This document shows, one piece after another, positions 1 through 7,167 of a DNA stretch of 7,303 bases. The translations under genes and the position numbers were made by a program. This DNA comes from Burkholderiaceae bacterium (lineage in GTDB: Bacteria; Pseudomonadota; Gammaproteobacteria; Burkholderiales; Burkholderiaceae_D), in NCBI GenBank assembly GCA_014379395.1, contig JACMLV010000243.1:1-7303 (forward strand), given 5' to 3'. Every line of letters begins with the position of its first letter. Position 1 is the first letter of the stretch. Under the pieces are notes generated by a model. The model searched no databases. It had not been told where the DNA came from and was given only the letters and a program-made list of their open reading frames with translations.

Positions 1-367
1 CCGCGCTCACGCGATGCGCGAACGGGCTGTGCGCCGAGGCCAGCAATGCTTGCGCGGAGACCAGCTTCGGACCCGCGTCCGCGAACCGATTCTGCGCAAA
101 CAGCCCGGCGGCCTGCGCATACGCGCGATGTGCGGCGGCCAGGGTCCGGGTCGCGTCCTCCCGCCAATCGAAGGGCGCGGCGGGCAGGCGCCGCACGCCG
201 AAGCCGCGCTGCTCCAACAGATCGCACAGGTGGCCCGGCAGCAGCCGGCAGACGAAGGTGACGTGCGCGCCGCGCTCGCGCAGGACGGTTGCCAGCGTCA
301 GGCAGCGCATCACATGGCCGTTGCCGATCGTGCTCGAGGCGTCGGCGCGCAGGACCAGGCGCGTCAC
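1..367 (-). CDS. pseG: PseG-like UDP-2,4-diacetamido-2,4,6-trideoxy-beta-L-altropyranose hydrolase, N-terminal part (runs off the window)
   Basis: The frame is open from a GTG at 367 to the window edge (122 codons seen), so the gene continues beyond position 1. The N-terminus reads MTRLVLRADASSTIGNGHVM and continues RCLTLA. This is the signature of PseG, the GT-B-fold hydrolase that removes UDP from the pseudaminic acid precursor; the His at residue 18 matches the family's proposed catalytic His. The GTG start is chosen because the signature begins at once and no upstream start fits; it lies 3 bases after the hisF stop, with no clear Shine-Dalgarno, so translation is probably coupled. Residues 1-76 look like PseG. 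From about residue 77 the sequence becomes alanine-rich and helical, with a TPR-like stretch (LFAQNRFADAGPKLVSAQAL, residues 89-108). The usual VVDHY-type motif is absent where expected. The gene could be a PseG with an insertion, a fusion or a chimera; the product name is moderately sure. Confidence 0.7.
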   Translation of the reverse strand, partial: MTRLVLRADASSTIGNGHVMRCLTLATVLRERGAHVTFVCRLLPGHLCDLLEQRGFGVRRLPAAPFDWREDATRTLAAAHRAYAQAAGLFAQNRFADAGPKLVSAQALLASAHSPFAHRVSA

Positions 368-370
368 GGC

Positions 371-1150
371 TCAGGTCGGCGCCGGCGCATAGCGGGCGCG
401 CGTCGGGATGCCGGCCGCCGCCAGGTATTGCTTGGCCTCGGCGGGGGTCTGTTCGGTGAAGGTGAAGATGCTGGCGGCCGCCACGGCGCTGGCGCCGCCC
501 TCCTGCACGGCTTGCCGCATGTGTTCGTAATTGCCGGCGCCGCCCGAAGCGATGACCGGCAGGCTCACCGCGCGCGCCACCTGCTCGATCAGCGCCAGGT
601 CGTAGCCCTGCATGGTGCCGTCCAGGTCGATCGAGGTGATCAGGATTTCGCCGGCGCCGCGCTGCATCAGCTCGCGCGCCCAGTCGGCCGGCCGCTTGTC
701 GGTGGCGACCGTGCCGCAATGGGAAAAACAGCGGTAGCTGCCGTCGTCCTGGCGGCGCGCGTCGATGCTGGCGACGACGCACTGGGAGCCGAAGCGGTTG
801 GCGGCCTGATCGATGATGCCGGGGTCGGCGTAGGCGGCGCTGTTGATGCTGACCTTGTCGGCGCCGACGCGCAGCAGGCGCTGGATTTGGACGATGTCGG
901 TGATGCCGCCGCCGATCGTGAGCGGCACGAAGCAGTCGCCGGAAAAATCTTCGATCGATTCGTAGTTCGGCTCGCCGCCCAGGCCGGTGGCGGTGATGTC
1001 GAGCAGGACCAGTTCGTCGACTTCCCGCGTGTTGTAGACCTTGATCGCCGGGGTCACCGGACCGACCCGGCGCCAGCTGTCGAAGCCGCGGCCCTTCACC
1101 AAGCCGAAGTTTTTCCACAACAGGGTTGGAATCACGCGTACTTTCAACAT
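371..1150 (-). CDS. hisF: HisF-type ammonia-channel subunit paired with the sugar amidotransferase (imidazole glycerol phosphate synthase HisF family)
   Basis: This 259-residue (beta/alpha)8 barrel matches the length of HisF (about 253). Conserved blocks include DELVLLDIT (45-53), TIGGGI (78-83), GADKVSIN (96-103), SIDARR (128-133), GAGEIL (165-170) and SIDLDGT (173-179). In Thermotoga HisF numbering, Asp11, a catalytic acid/base, is replaced by Leu11: the usual PCLDVKDG block reads PTLLWKNF. Asp130 is kept. Arg5, Glu46, Lys99 and Glu168 (Glu167 in Thermotoga), which form the ammonia gate at the barrel bottom, are all present. The likely role is to dock HisH and pass ammonia to the PseA-family enzyme, not to cyclise the histidine precursor. 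The gene overlaps hisH by 7 bases and has a good ribosome site (GAGG, 7 bases upstream). Family membership is certain; the channel role is inferred from the substitution and from the pseA-hisH-hisF neighbourhood, as at the Pseudomonas wbpG-hisH-hisF locus. Confidence 0.93.
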   Translation of the reverse strand: MLKVRVIPTLLWKNFGLVKGRGFDSWRRVGPVTPAIKVYNTREVDELVLLDITATGLGGEPNYESIEDFSGDCFVPLTIGGGITDIVQIQRLLRVGADKVSINSAAYADPGIIDQAANRFGSQCVVASIDARRQDDGSYRCFSHCGTVATDKRPADWARELMQRGAGEILITSIDLDGTMQGYDLALIEQVARAVSLPVIASGGAGNYEHMRQAVQEGGASAVAAASIFTFTEQTPAEAKQYLAAAGIPTRARYAPAPT

Positions 1151-1779
1151 GCTTCGGCCTCGAGGAAATTTTTCAATATCCGAAAGCCCGCCTTCGAGCT
1201 CTTTTCAGGGTGGAACTGGGTGCCGGCGATGTGGCCGCGGCCGACCGCGGCCGCCACCTCGATGCCGTAGTCGACGCTGGCCAGCACGTCGCCCGGGCGC
1301 TCGGCCTCGAACGCGAAGCTGTGCACGAAATAAAAATCGGTGCCGTCGGCGATGCCCTCGAACAGCCGGCCGGCGGCGTTGTCCGCCGCTGCGGTGACCT
1401 TGATGTCGTTCCAGCCGACGTGCGGAATGCGCGCCTGGCAGCCCATCAGGTCAAGCCGCGTGACGCGCCCGGGAATGAGGCCCAGGCCGGCGTGCTGGCC
1501 GCGCTCGGTGCCGTGCGTGGCCAGCAGCTGCATGCCGAGGCAGATGCCGAGCAGCGGCGTGCCGCGTTGCGCGCGGGCCCGCAGCGCCGCGCTCCAGCCG
1601 TGCTCGTCTAGATGGGCCATGCCGTCGGCAAAACTGCCGACGCCGGGCAGGATGATGCGCTCGGCCTGTTCCAGCCTGGCCGGGTCGGTGGCGATTTCGG
1701 GCTCGGCGCCCAATTGCTCCAGGGCCCGGCGCACCGAACCCAGGTTGCCCATGCCGTAATCGACGATGACGACGTTCAT
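1144..1779 (-). CDS. hisH: HisH-type glutamine amidotransferase subunit (class I glutaminase)
   Basis: This 211-residue protein hydrolyses glutamine to supply ammonia. It is full length for HisH (about 200-210). Visible features are the N-terminal VDYGMGNLGSV block, the oxyanion-strand block PGVGSF (45-50), the nucleophile elbow GICLGMQ with Cys80, PHVGWN, YFVHS, and HPEKS with His190 and Glu192. The Cys-His-Glu triad is therefore complete and the enzyme should be active. Its ATG shares an ATGA with the pseA stop (4-base overlap) and no clear Shine-Dalgarno is seen, which points to translational coupling. It would form a heterodimer with the adjacent HisF-type barrel and serve the neighbouring N-acetyl sugar amidotransferase, as proposed for WbpG/HisH/HisF in Pseudomonas O-antigen synthesis. 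Sequence alone does not separate it from the histidine-pathway HisH; the assignment to sugar amidination rests on the neighbours and on the altered HisF partner. Confidence 0.95.
   Translation of the reverse strand: MNVVIVDYGMGNLGSVRRALEQLGAEPEIATDPARLEQAERIILPGVGSFADGMAHLDEHGWSAALRARAQRGTPLLGICLGMQLLATHGTERGQHAGLGLIPGRVTRLDLMGCQARIPHVGWNDIKVTAAADNAAGRLFEGIADGTDFYFVHSFAFEAERPGDVLASVDYGIEVAAAVGRGHIAGTQFHPEKSSKAGFRILKNFLEAEAC
1158..1161 (-). promoter_or_regulatory. Ribosome binding site of the hisF-type gene
   Basis: The minus strand reads GAGG seven bases before the ATG at 1150. The site lies inside the end of hisH. It supports the 1150 start and suggests HisF can be initiated independently as well as by coupling with the overlapping hisH stop. 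Confidence 0.6.
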
Positions 1780-2930
1780 GCGTTATCGTAATTGAGCTTT
1801 TGCAGGTTGCCGTGGCGGTCGCGTAGCAGCTTGCCGGCCTTGTCTTTCTTGAAGATCATCTTGTTGGTGAAGTTGTCGCAGATCTTGTCGAACTCGGCCA
1901 CGGTCAGGCCGAGCGGATCGAGGATTTGCGCCAGCGGCTTGCCCAGGTATTCATGCGGGTAGGCGCCGTCGAGGCGGCGCGTGATGTCGATCGCGTCGGC
2001 GCGCGTGATGCGCCCGCGCCGCACGTGCAGGCAGGCCAGGTCGGTGGCGCGGCCGAAGCCGAACTTGAGGAACTTGAAATAATCGTGGATGCCGGTGTGG
2101 TGGTTGTCCAGGTTTTCGTAATTGACCATCGAGCCGCTGACCGTGGTTGGCGAGCTGATAAAGCCGTTGGCCTGGGCGATCAGGGTGTTGGCCAGGCCGT
2201 CCCATGGCAGGTAATAGCCGAGGAACAGGCCGGTCACGCCAATCCGCGCCAGCTCGGCGTCGCTCGGGTAGGTGTAGGAGATCAAGTGGCGCGCCTCGAT
2301 GCCGTCCATGCCGATCAGGTCGGACACGCGCAAGCCGAGCAGGCCGCCGAACTCTTCCAGCCAGCGCCGGTTCAGCACATTGTTGTCCGCCGCGCTGGCC
2401 GGGCCGCCGTACTCGTTTTGGGAATTTTCGCCCCAGATGATGAGCGGCACGTTGAACTGCACCGCGGCCCGCACCGGGATCGTGAAGATGCCCACGTGCT
2501 CGGGCCAGGAAATGTCGCCGACCTGTTCCAGTCCGATACGGTTGAGCTTGGCGCGCACCAGCGGATTGGGCGACATCTGGACATGGTCGACGCCGAGGCG
2601 CTTGAGGTTTTCGATGTTGCGGGTGCCTAAGTCGGACTGGTCGCAGGTGGTCGAGGTGACGCACAAGGGATTGAGTCCGAGCTGCAGCATGCGCACCACC
2701 TGGTAGGTGCTGTCCTTGCCGCCGCTGACGGGCACGATGCAATCCCAGTTGCTGCCGTCGCGCCGGCGGTATTTTTCCAGCACCCCGGGCAATTCCCTGG
2801 CGCGCGCGTCCCAGTCGATCTCCTTGCGCTGCTCGTAACTGCGGCAGGCGTTGCACACGCCTTCCGCGTCGAGCAACAGGTCCGGCTTGGTGTCGGGCAT
2901 CACGCACTTCTTGCAATAGGTCAGCTTCAT
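1776..2930 (-). CDS. pseA: N-acetyl sugar amidotransferase (PseA/WbpG family)
   Basis: This 384-residue PP-loop ATPase would convert a sugar N-acetyl group to an acetamidino group with ATP and ammonia. In Campylobacter, PseA is needed for the acetamidino form of pseudaminic acid on flagellin; WbpG does a comparable job in Pseudomonas O-antigen. The N-terminus carries a likely zinc site of two CxxC pairs (Cys6/Cys9 and Cys26/Cys29). The PP-loop SGGKDS lies at 69-74. Other family-like blocks are WGENSQNEYGG and the C-terminal DNFTNKMIFKKDK. The length fits the family (about 375-385). The ATG at 2930 follows the methylase stop after one base, with only a weak G-rich upstream sequence, so translation is probably coupled. 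The 3' end overlaps hisH by 4 bases. Family assignment is firm. The exact substrate (pseudaminic, legionaminic or another acetamido sugar) is inferred from the adjacent PseG-like gene and pseudaminic-type methylase, so the symbol pseA is provisional. Confidence 0.92.
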   Translation of the reverse strand: MKLTYCKKCVMPDTKPDLLLDAEGVCNACRSYEQRKEIDWDARARELPGVLEKYRRRDGSNWDCIVPVSGGKDSTYQVVRMLQLGLNPLCVTSTTCDQSDLGTRNIENLKRLGVDHVQMSPNPLVRAKLNRIGLEQVGDISWPEHVGIFTIPVRAAVQFNVPLIIWGENSQNEYGGPASAADNNVLNRRWLEEFGGLLGLRVSDLIGMDGIEARHLISYTYPSDAELARIGVTGLFLGYYLPWDGLANTLIAQANGFISSPTTVSGSMVNYENLDNHHTGIHDYFKFLKFGFGRATDLACLHVRRGRITRADAIDITRRLDGAYPHEYLGKPLAQILDPLGLTVAEFDKICDNFTNKMIFKKDKAGKLLRDRHGNLQKLNYDNA

Positions 2931-2931
2931 G

Positions 2932-3567
2932 TCAGCCCCGTTTTTCCATGAGGAACCAGGTGATGTCGTCTTGCGGGAAGTTCGGGTCGCGCCGGTAGGC
3001 GAAACCGTAGTCGACCAGTTGCAAGTCGGGGTGGCGCTCCAGCAGCTCGCCGCAGAAATCGCGCTTGAACAAGCGGTCGCTGTGGCCGCGATAGGCGATC
3101 GCCACCGGGCTCGGGTTGTAGTATTCCGCCACCATCAGGTAGCGCCCGGTGGCCTGGTGCAGCTTGTCGTACACCTGTGGCAAGACGTCGGGGTTGAGGT
3201 GGATCAGCACGCCCTTGATCAGCACGAGGTCGTAGGCGCGGGCCGGCACGAAATCGAGGATCGACATGTGGTGCACGTCCTCGGCCGGCAGCATGGCGCG
3301 CAGCTCGGCGGCGGCGGCGGCGTTGATCTCGATCGCCGACTGCCGCTGCCGCGGATAGAGCAGTTTGAGCGCCTTCAGGTTCATGCCGATGTTGGCGCCG
3401 AATTCGATCACCTCGGTCGGCTGGCGCGCGCTGCGCAGGGCCTGGTTGAAAAACGCCAGGTTCGACGCCAGCAGTTCGGCGCCCTGATTGCGCTCGATGT
3501 AGTCGGCGCCGAATTGCCCGGCCCAGAAGGCTTCCTGCTCGGTCTTGTATGGTGTGCTCATGGTCAT
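2932..3567 (-). CDS. Pseudaminic acid biosynthesis-associated SAM-dependent methylase
   Basis: This is a class I SAM methyltransferase of 211 residues, or 209 from the second ATG. It opens with YKTEQEAFWAGQFGADYIER, which I recognise as typical of the small methylase family that occurs in pseudaminic acid clusters. The SAM-binding motif I is VIEFGANIGMNL, about residues 53-64. An acidic residue after the second strand (SAIEIN), the SILDF block and the IKGVLIHLNPDVL block follow. No signal peptide or membrane segment is seen, so it should be cytoplasmic. Its expected role is to methylate the nonulosonic acid or a precursor, but neither acceptor position nor substrate can be read from sequence. 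The first ATG is at 3567. The ATG at 3561 is better placed behind an AAGGG site (7-base spacing, against 1 base for the first), so the mature start is probably MSTPYKTEQ. The gene lies 21 bases after the large glycosyltransferase gene and 1 base before pseA. Confidence 0.88.
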   Translation of the reverse strand: MTMSTPYKTEQEAFWAGQFGADYIERNQGAELLASNLAFFNQALRSARQPTEVIEFGANIGMNLKALKLLYPRQRQSAIEINAAAAAELRAMLPAEDVHHMSILDFVPARAYDLVLIKGVLIHLNPDVLPQVYDKLHQATGRYLMVAEYYNPSPVAIAYRGHSDRLFKRDFCGELLERHPDLQLVDYGFAYRRDPNFPQDDITWFLMEKRG

Positions 3568-3568
3568 G

Positions 3569-3573
3569 CCCTT
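3569..3573 (-). promoter_or_regulatory. Ribosome binding site deciding the methylase start
   Basis: The minus strand carries AAGGG in the 21-base gap after the glycosyltransferase gene. It is one base from the ATG at 3567, too close for normal initiation, but seven bases from the in-frame ATG at 3561. This favours 3561 as the true start and a 209-residue product. Confidence 0.5.
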
Positions 3574-3588
3574 GCTCGGAATCTGCCG

Positions 3589-6500
3589 TTAAATAAAGGC
3601 GCGCAACGGATGCGCGTCCTTATAGGAATGGAGGTGGTTCTGGAACTGGCTGCTGCGGAAATAAAACAGGTTCATGTCGTCGGCGACGAACGAATCGAGC
3701 GTGGTCAGGGTTTTCTCGACCGAGGCGCGCGGAACGACGCGCGGATTGCAGACCCGCGCCTCGACTTTCGATAACTCCTCCGGCACCGGGTTCAGGATCG
3801 GGATCGACGCGTTCAGGAATTCGAGGGCGCCGGAGGTGGGCGCGTCGTACATCAGGCACAGTTCGCACAAGCCGGCGAACTCGCTCATCGGCATCGCCAT
3901 CCAGCCGTGCAAGGCGGCCTCGCCGATGCCGGTGTGCTCGCGCAGCAGCGCCGTCATCGTATAGCTTGGCTTGCTGCGGATGAGCAACTCGACCTGGTTG
4001 GCGCGGCACCACGCGACGATCCGCTTGATGCCGTCCATATAGACCGTGTAGCGGGTGTTGTACACCCCGCCCGAGGTGGTGATGGCGTTGAGCAGCAGGC
4101 CGATGCGTCGCAGCGGCGCCGGGAACGCGGTCTGGTGAACCATGCTCTCCGGATAGGCCAGGTCGAAATGCCGGACCCGCTTGCCGCCCGCGTCGAGAAT
4201 GGTCTCGCCGCACATCGGATGCATCAGCGAAGTGGCGTTGTCGTAGCTGAAGAACAGATCCGGGCTGACCTTCGAATGCGGCAGGATCAGCACCGGGATA
4301 TGGTGCTTGGCGGCGTACGACACCAGCGGCCCGAGGTAATCGGTATCGTGGTCCGAGAGCAGCATTTTGACGGGGCGCGCGCCCTCGAAATAGCTGCCGA
4401 GCAGGAAGTAGGTCCAGATTTGCGCGCGGAACAGGTCGGCCAGATGCTGCGCTTGGCGCGCCCGGTAGTCCGCCGTGCGGATATACGGCAACAGCAGCTC
4501 GCCCAGCAACCGGCGCAGTTGCTCGACGCAGTCCTCGATTTGCCGCGCCAGTTCCGCCGGCAGATGGTCGCCGCACTCGCTGAGCTGGACGAGCGGCACG
4601 TTGACCGCGCGCTCGATCGGAATGTCCCAGTATTTGGCCTGGAGGTTGACGATGTCCTTGCCGGCCGCGTCGAGCTCGTCGTTGAAGTACTGCGCGTCGT
4701 AAAAGCAGGTCGGCAGGTGGGTCAGGATTTCGGCCGCCGCCGGCGCCTCGCCGCCGCGCACGAGCAGCGGGATGAAGCCGGGATGGTCGCCGCGCCCGCC
4801 GGCCGAAAATCCCTTGAACTCTACGCCGCGGCTGATCAGCGTCTCCAACAAAATGAGCGATGGAATGAACGACGGCCAGTAGAACTGGGCCGGATTGTCG
4901 TTGAGGAAAATATAGGGCAGGGTGTTGTCGAATCGATGCGCCAGGTCGTGCCACATGCCTTGGTACCAGCGGGCCGACTTGACCATGTAATACAAATGCA
5001 AATGCTGCCATGACAGCAAATTGACTTCGGGCATCAAATCCCGGGCCGCGGCGGTCAGCGCGCGTTCGATCTCATAGACGAGCTGATTGGACGATTGGTC
5101 CAGCGCAAAATAGTCGGGGCAGCCGTCCCAGTGGATGAACTCGATGTTGCGCAAGCCGGCCTGGGTCGCCTTGTCGACCAATCCGGCGTCGAATACAAAG
5201 GTCTTGTAGTAATCGAGCTCCGGCGCGACCGCGAGCGCGGCGGCGAGGTCCGATTCGCTCAGGATCACCAGGACGTTGTCGCGCACGTTCGGGTCCGGCG
5301 TCTTGGCGACGGAAACGAGCAGATCCTCCAGCTCGCGCACGAAGCGCGGGCTGTCGAACAGCGAGCAGCGCAGGCGGTTCTCCTGCAGCTGGAGCTTGAG
5401 GGCGGCGATGCGTTCGGGGGCGTTGGCCAGGCTGACGGCCTGCTCCTCGTAGTCGGCCAAGTTATAAGTGATCAGCTCGGGCAGATCGACCGCCAGCAGC
5501 AGGCTGCCGGCCATGCGCGACGAGAACGTCTTGCCGGCGCAGGTGAGCAGCGGCAGGCCGGCCCACAGCGCGTCGCTGGCGGTGGTGCCGGCATTGAACG
5601 GCGCGGTGTCGAGGAACAGATCGGCCGCCTGGTAGCGCGCCAGGTAATCGGCCGGCGCCACGCGCGCGGCGAACAGCAGGCGCGCCGGGTCGACGCCCAG
5701 GCGTTGCGCGCTGGCGCTCAGATTTTGGCGCACCGCCTCGTGGTCGGACACCAGCCACAGCACGCTGTTGGGCACGCGCAGCAAGATCCGCATCCAGCAG
5801 GCGAACACTTCCTCGGTGAATTTGAAGTTGTTGTTGAACGAGCAGAAAACGAAGGCGTCGGCCGGCAAACCGCAGCTGTCGCGGCTCGGACGGGCGCTCA
5901 CCTGGCGCTGGCGGTCGTTGATCTGGAACGAGTGCGGCATGTACAGCGGGCGCTCGGTGAAATACGGGGCCAGCTCCGGGGGCAGCACGAATGGATCGGC
6001 CAGCACGTAATCGATGCACGGCAGGGCGGTCGGGCCAGGGAAACCCAGATAGGTGAGCTGCACCGGCGCCGGGCGCCAAGACAGGATGTCGGGCCGGGTG
6101 CCCAGAGTGAGGCCGTGCAGATCGATCAGGATGTCGATCTCATGGGAGCGAATGCAGCGCGCCGCCTGCTCGTCGCTCAGCGCCGCGATCGGCACGTAAT
6201 GGTCCATCGCCTTGACCACCCGCGCGCGCAACGGCGTGCCGTCCTCGCTGCTCCAGGAAAACGCATAGACTTCGACCCGGCCGCGGTCATGCAATTCGTA
6301 GAGCTCGGCGGTCAGGATCGCCACCGCGTGCGACTGCAAGTCGGACGAAAGATAGCCGATGCGCAATTTGTCATGCCGATAGCCGTTGGGCGGCGCCAAC
6401 GGTTCGGTCGGCGGCAAGACCTTCTCCGCCACGAAGCGGCGCGCCGCGTCGAGATGGTCGCGCGGCTCGTCCGACGCGCTCAGCATCGCCAGGGCCGAGG

Positions 6501-7167
6501 TCGCTTCGATCATCTCTTGCCGGCTGACGCCATCGATGGGCGCATAGATTGGCCAACTGCATTGCTTCTGGCGCAAATGAATCACGTGGGTCAGGACCTT
6601 GGGCTGCTTGGGCTCGATCAGCAGGCTCTTGGTGAGCATCGCCTCCGCCTCGGGAAACAGCTTCTTGATCTCGAGCAGGCGTCCTATGTTGTTGAGGGCT
6701 TGCAGATGGAAGTCGCGCTCGGCGGCGACGGCAGGGTTGGTCAGACCGGTGACAAAATTCAACAGCGCGATCGCGCCGGGGGCATCGCCCTTGCGTTCGA
6801 GCAGGGTCGCCAGATTAAGGTGCGCTTCGACGAAGGCGGGGTGGAGCACGATGGCGCGGCGGTAGGCATCTTCCGCGCCGGCATCGTCCTGCATGCTCGA
6901 CAGCGCGACGCCGAGATTGAACAGCACGGCATGGGCCCCCGGGGAGCGCGCGTGTTCGAGCCACAGGCGGTATAGCGCAATGGCTTGCTCGGTCAGTTGA
7001 GCGTCGATTAATTGTTGGCTGACGGAAAACACCTCGACCACGGGCAGCAGGCCCTGGCCGGCAAGCGTGCTGGCCAGTTCGGCCGTTCGCATCAGCGGAC
7101 CGGTCTTTATGGAGGCGGATAACGTTTGAAGCAGGTTTTGCTGGCTCCGCTCACGAGAATTTTTCAT
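3589..7167 (-). CDS. TPR / O-GlcNAc-transferase-like (SPINDLY, GT41) glycosyltransferase fused to a second putative GT-B glycosyltransferase domain
   Basis: The protein has 1192 residues, no signal peptide and no clear membrane segment, and is probably cytoplasmic. Residues about 45-190 hold TPR-type repeats, best at 81-110, 111-140 and 154-186. Residues about 265-620 form a GT41 domain like O-GlcNAc transferase. LRIGYLSSDLQSH carries His280, aligned with human OGT His498; RPAPVQLTYLGFPG lies near 365-378; NNNFKF carries Lys449, aligned with human Lys842; LDTAPFNAGTTASDALWAG lies at 519-537. Residues about 631-1192 are extra. They show DHDTDY (939-944), LPHSKV (962-967), LLIRSKP (1061-1067) and DAPTSGALEFL (1108-1118). 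These resemble in order the nucleotide-sugar-binding half of GT-B sialyl/capsule-type transferases, though I cannot name the family. The gene heads the operon. By analogy with the TPR-containing flagellin transferase FlmG of Caulobacter, the TPRs may bind flagellin and the enzyme may attach a nonulosonic acid. The ATG at 7167 lacks a good Shine-Dalgarno, so the start is only probable. Confidence 0.88.
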   Translation of the reverse strand: MKNSRERSQQNLLQTLSASIKTGPLMRTAELASTLAGQGLLPVVEVFSVSQQLIDAQLTEQAIALYRLWLEHARSPGAHAVLFNLGVALSSMQDDAGAEDAYRRAIVLHPAFVEAHLNLATLLERKGDAPGAIALLNFVTGLTNPAVAAERDFHLQALNNIGRLLEIKKLFPEAEAMLTKSLLIEPKQPKVLTHVIHLRQKQCSWPIYAPIDGVSRQEMIEATSALAMLSASDEPRDHLDAARRFVAEKVLPPTEPLAPPNGYRHDKLRIGYLSSDLQSHAVAILTAELYELHDRGRVEVYAFSWSSEDGTPLRARVVKAMDHYVPIAALSDEQAARCIRSHEIDILIDLHGLTLGTRPDILSWRPAPVQLTYLGFPGPTALPCIDYVLADPFVLPPELAPYFTERPLYMPHSFQINDRQRQVSARPSRDSCGLPADAFVFCSFNNNFKFTEEVFACWMRILLRVPNSVLWLVSDHEAVRQNLSASAQRLGVDPARLLFAARVAPADYLARYQAADLFLDTAPFNAGTTASDALWAGLPLLTCAGKTFSSRMAGSLLLAVDLPELITYNLADYEEQAVSLANAPERIAALKLQLQENRLRCSLFDSPRFVRELEDLLVSVAKTPDPNVRDNVLVILSESDLAAALAVAPELDYYKTFVFDAGLVDKATQAGLRNIEFIHWDGCPDYFALDQSSNQLVYEIERALTAAARDLMPEVNLLSWQHLHLYYMVKSARWYQGMWHDLAHRFDNTLPYIFLNDNPAQFYWPSFIPSLILLETLISRGVEFKGFSAGGRGDHPGFIPLLVRGGEAPAAAEILTHLPTCFYDAQYFNDELDAAGKDIVNLQAKYWDIPIERAVNVPLVQLSECGDHLPAELARQIEDCVEQLRRLLGELLLPYIRTADYRARQAQHLADLFRAQIWTYFLLGSYFEGARPVKMLLSDHDTDYLGPLVSYAAKHHIPVLILPHSKVSPDLFFSYDNATSLMHPMCGETILDAGGKRVRHFDLAYPESMVHQTAFPAPLRRIGLLLNAITTSGGVYNTRYTVYMDGIKRIVAWCRANQVELLIRSKPSYTMTALLREHTGIGEAALHGWMAMPMSEFAGLCELCLMYDAPTSGALEFLNASIPILNPVPEELSKVEARVCNPRVVPRASVEKTLTTLDSFVADDMNLFYFRSSQFQNHLHSYKDAHPLRAFI

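Noticed and set aside
14..1270. Long plus-strand open frame of about 418 codons opposite pseG, hisF and part of hisH
   Set aside because: It is antisense to genes with clear family motifs. Its composition (Ala, Arg, Gly, Asp, Val, Gln rich, low complexity) is typical of the opposite strand of high-GC genes.
371..1779. A histidine biosynthesis operon fragment (hisH-hisF)
   Set aside because: No hisA, hisI, hisE or hisB neighbours, direct overlap with a PseA-family gene, and loss of Asp11 in the HisF-type protein.
2929..5013. Further plus-strand frames (2929-3774 and 3907-5013)
   Set aside because: Both are antisense to the methylase or glycosyltransferase, show no family motifs and have no ribosome site worth noting.
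5095..6975. Plus-strand open frame of about 626 codons opposite the glycosyltransferase gene
   Set aside because: No recognisable domain. Arg/Gln/Ala/Gly/Val-rich translation and full overlap with the GT41 and TPR coding sequence mark it as a high-GC shadow frame.
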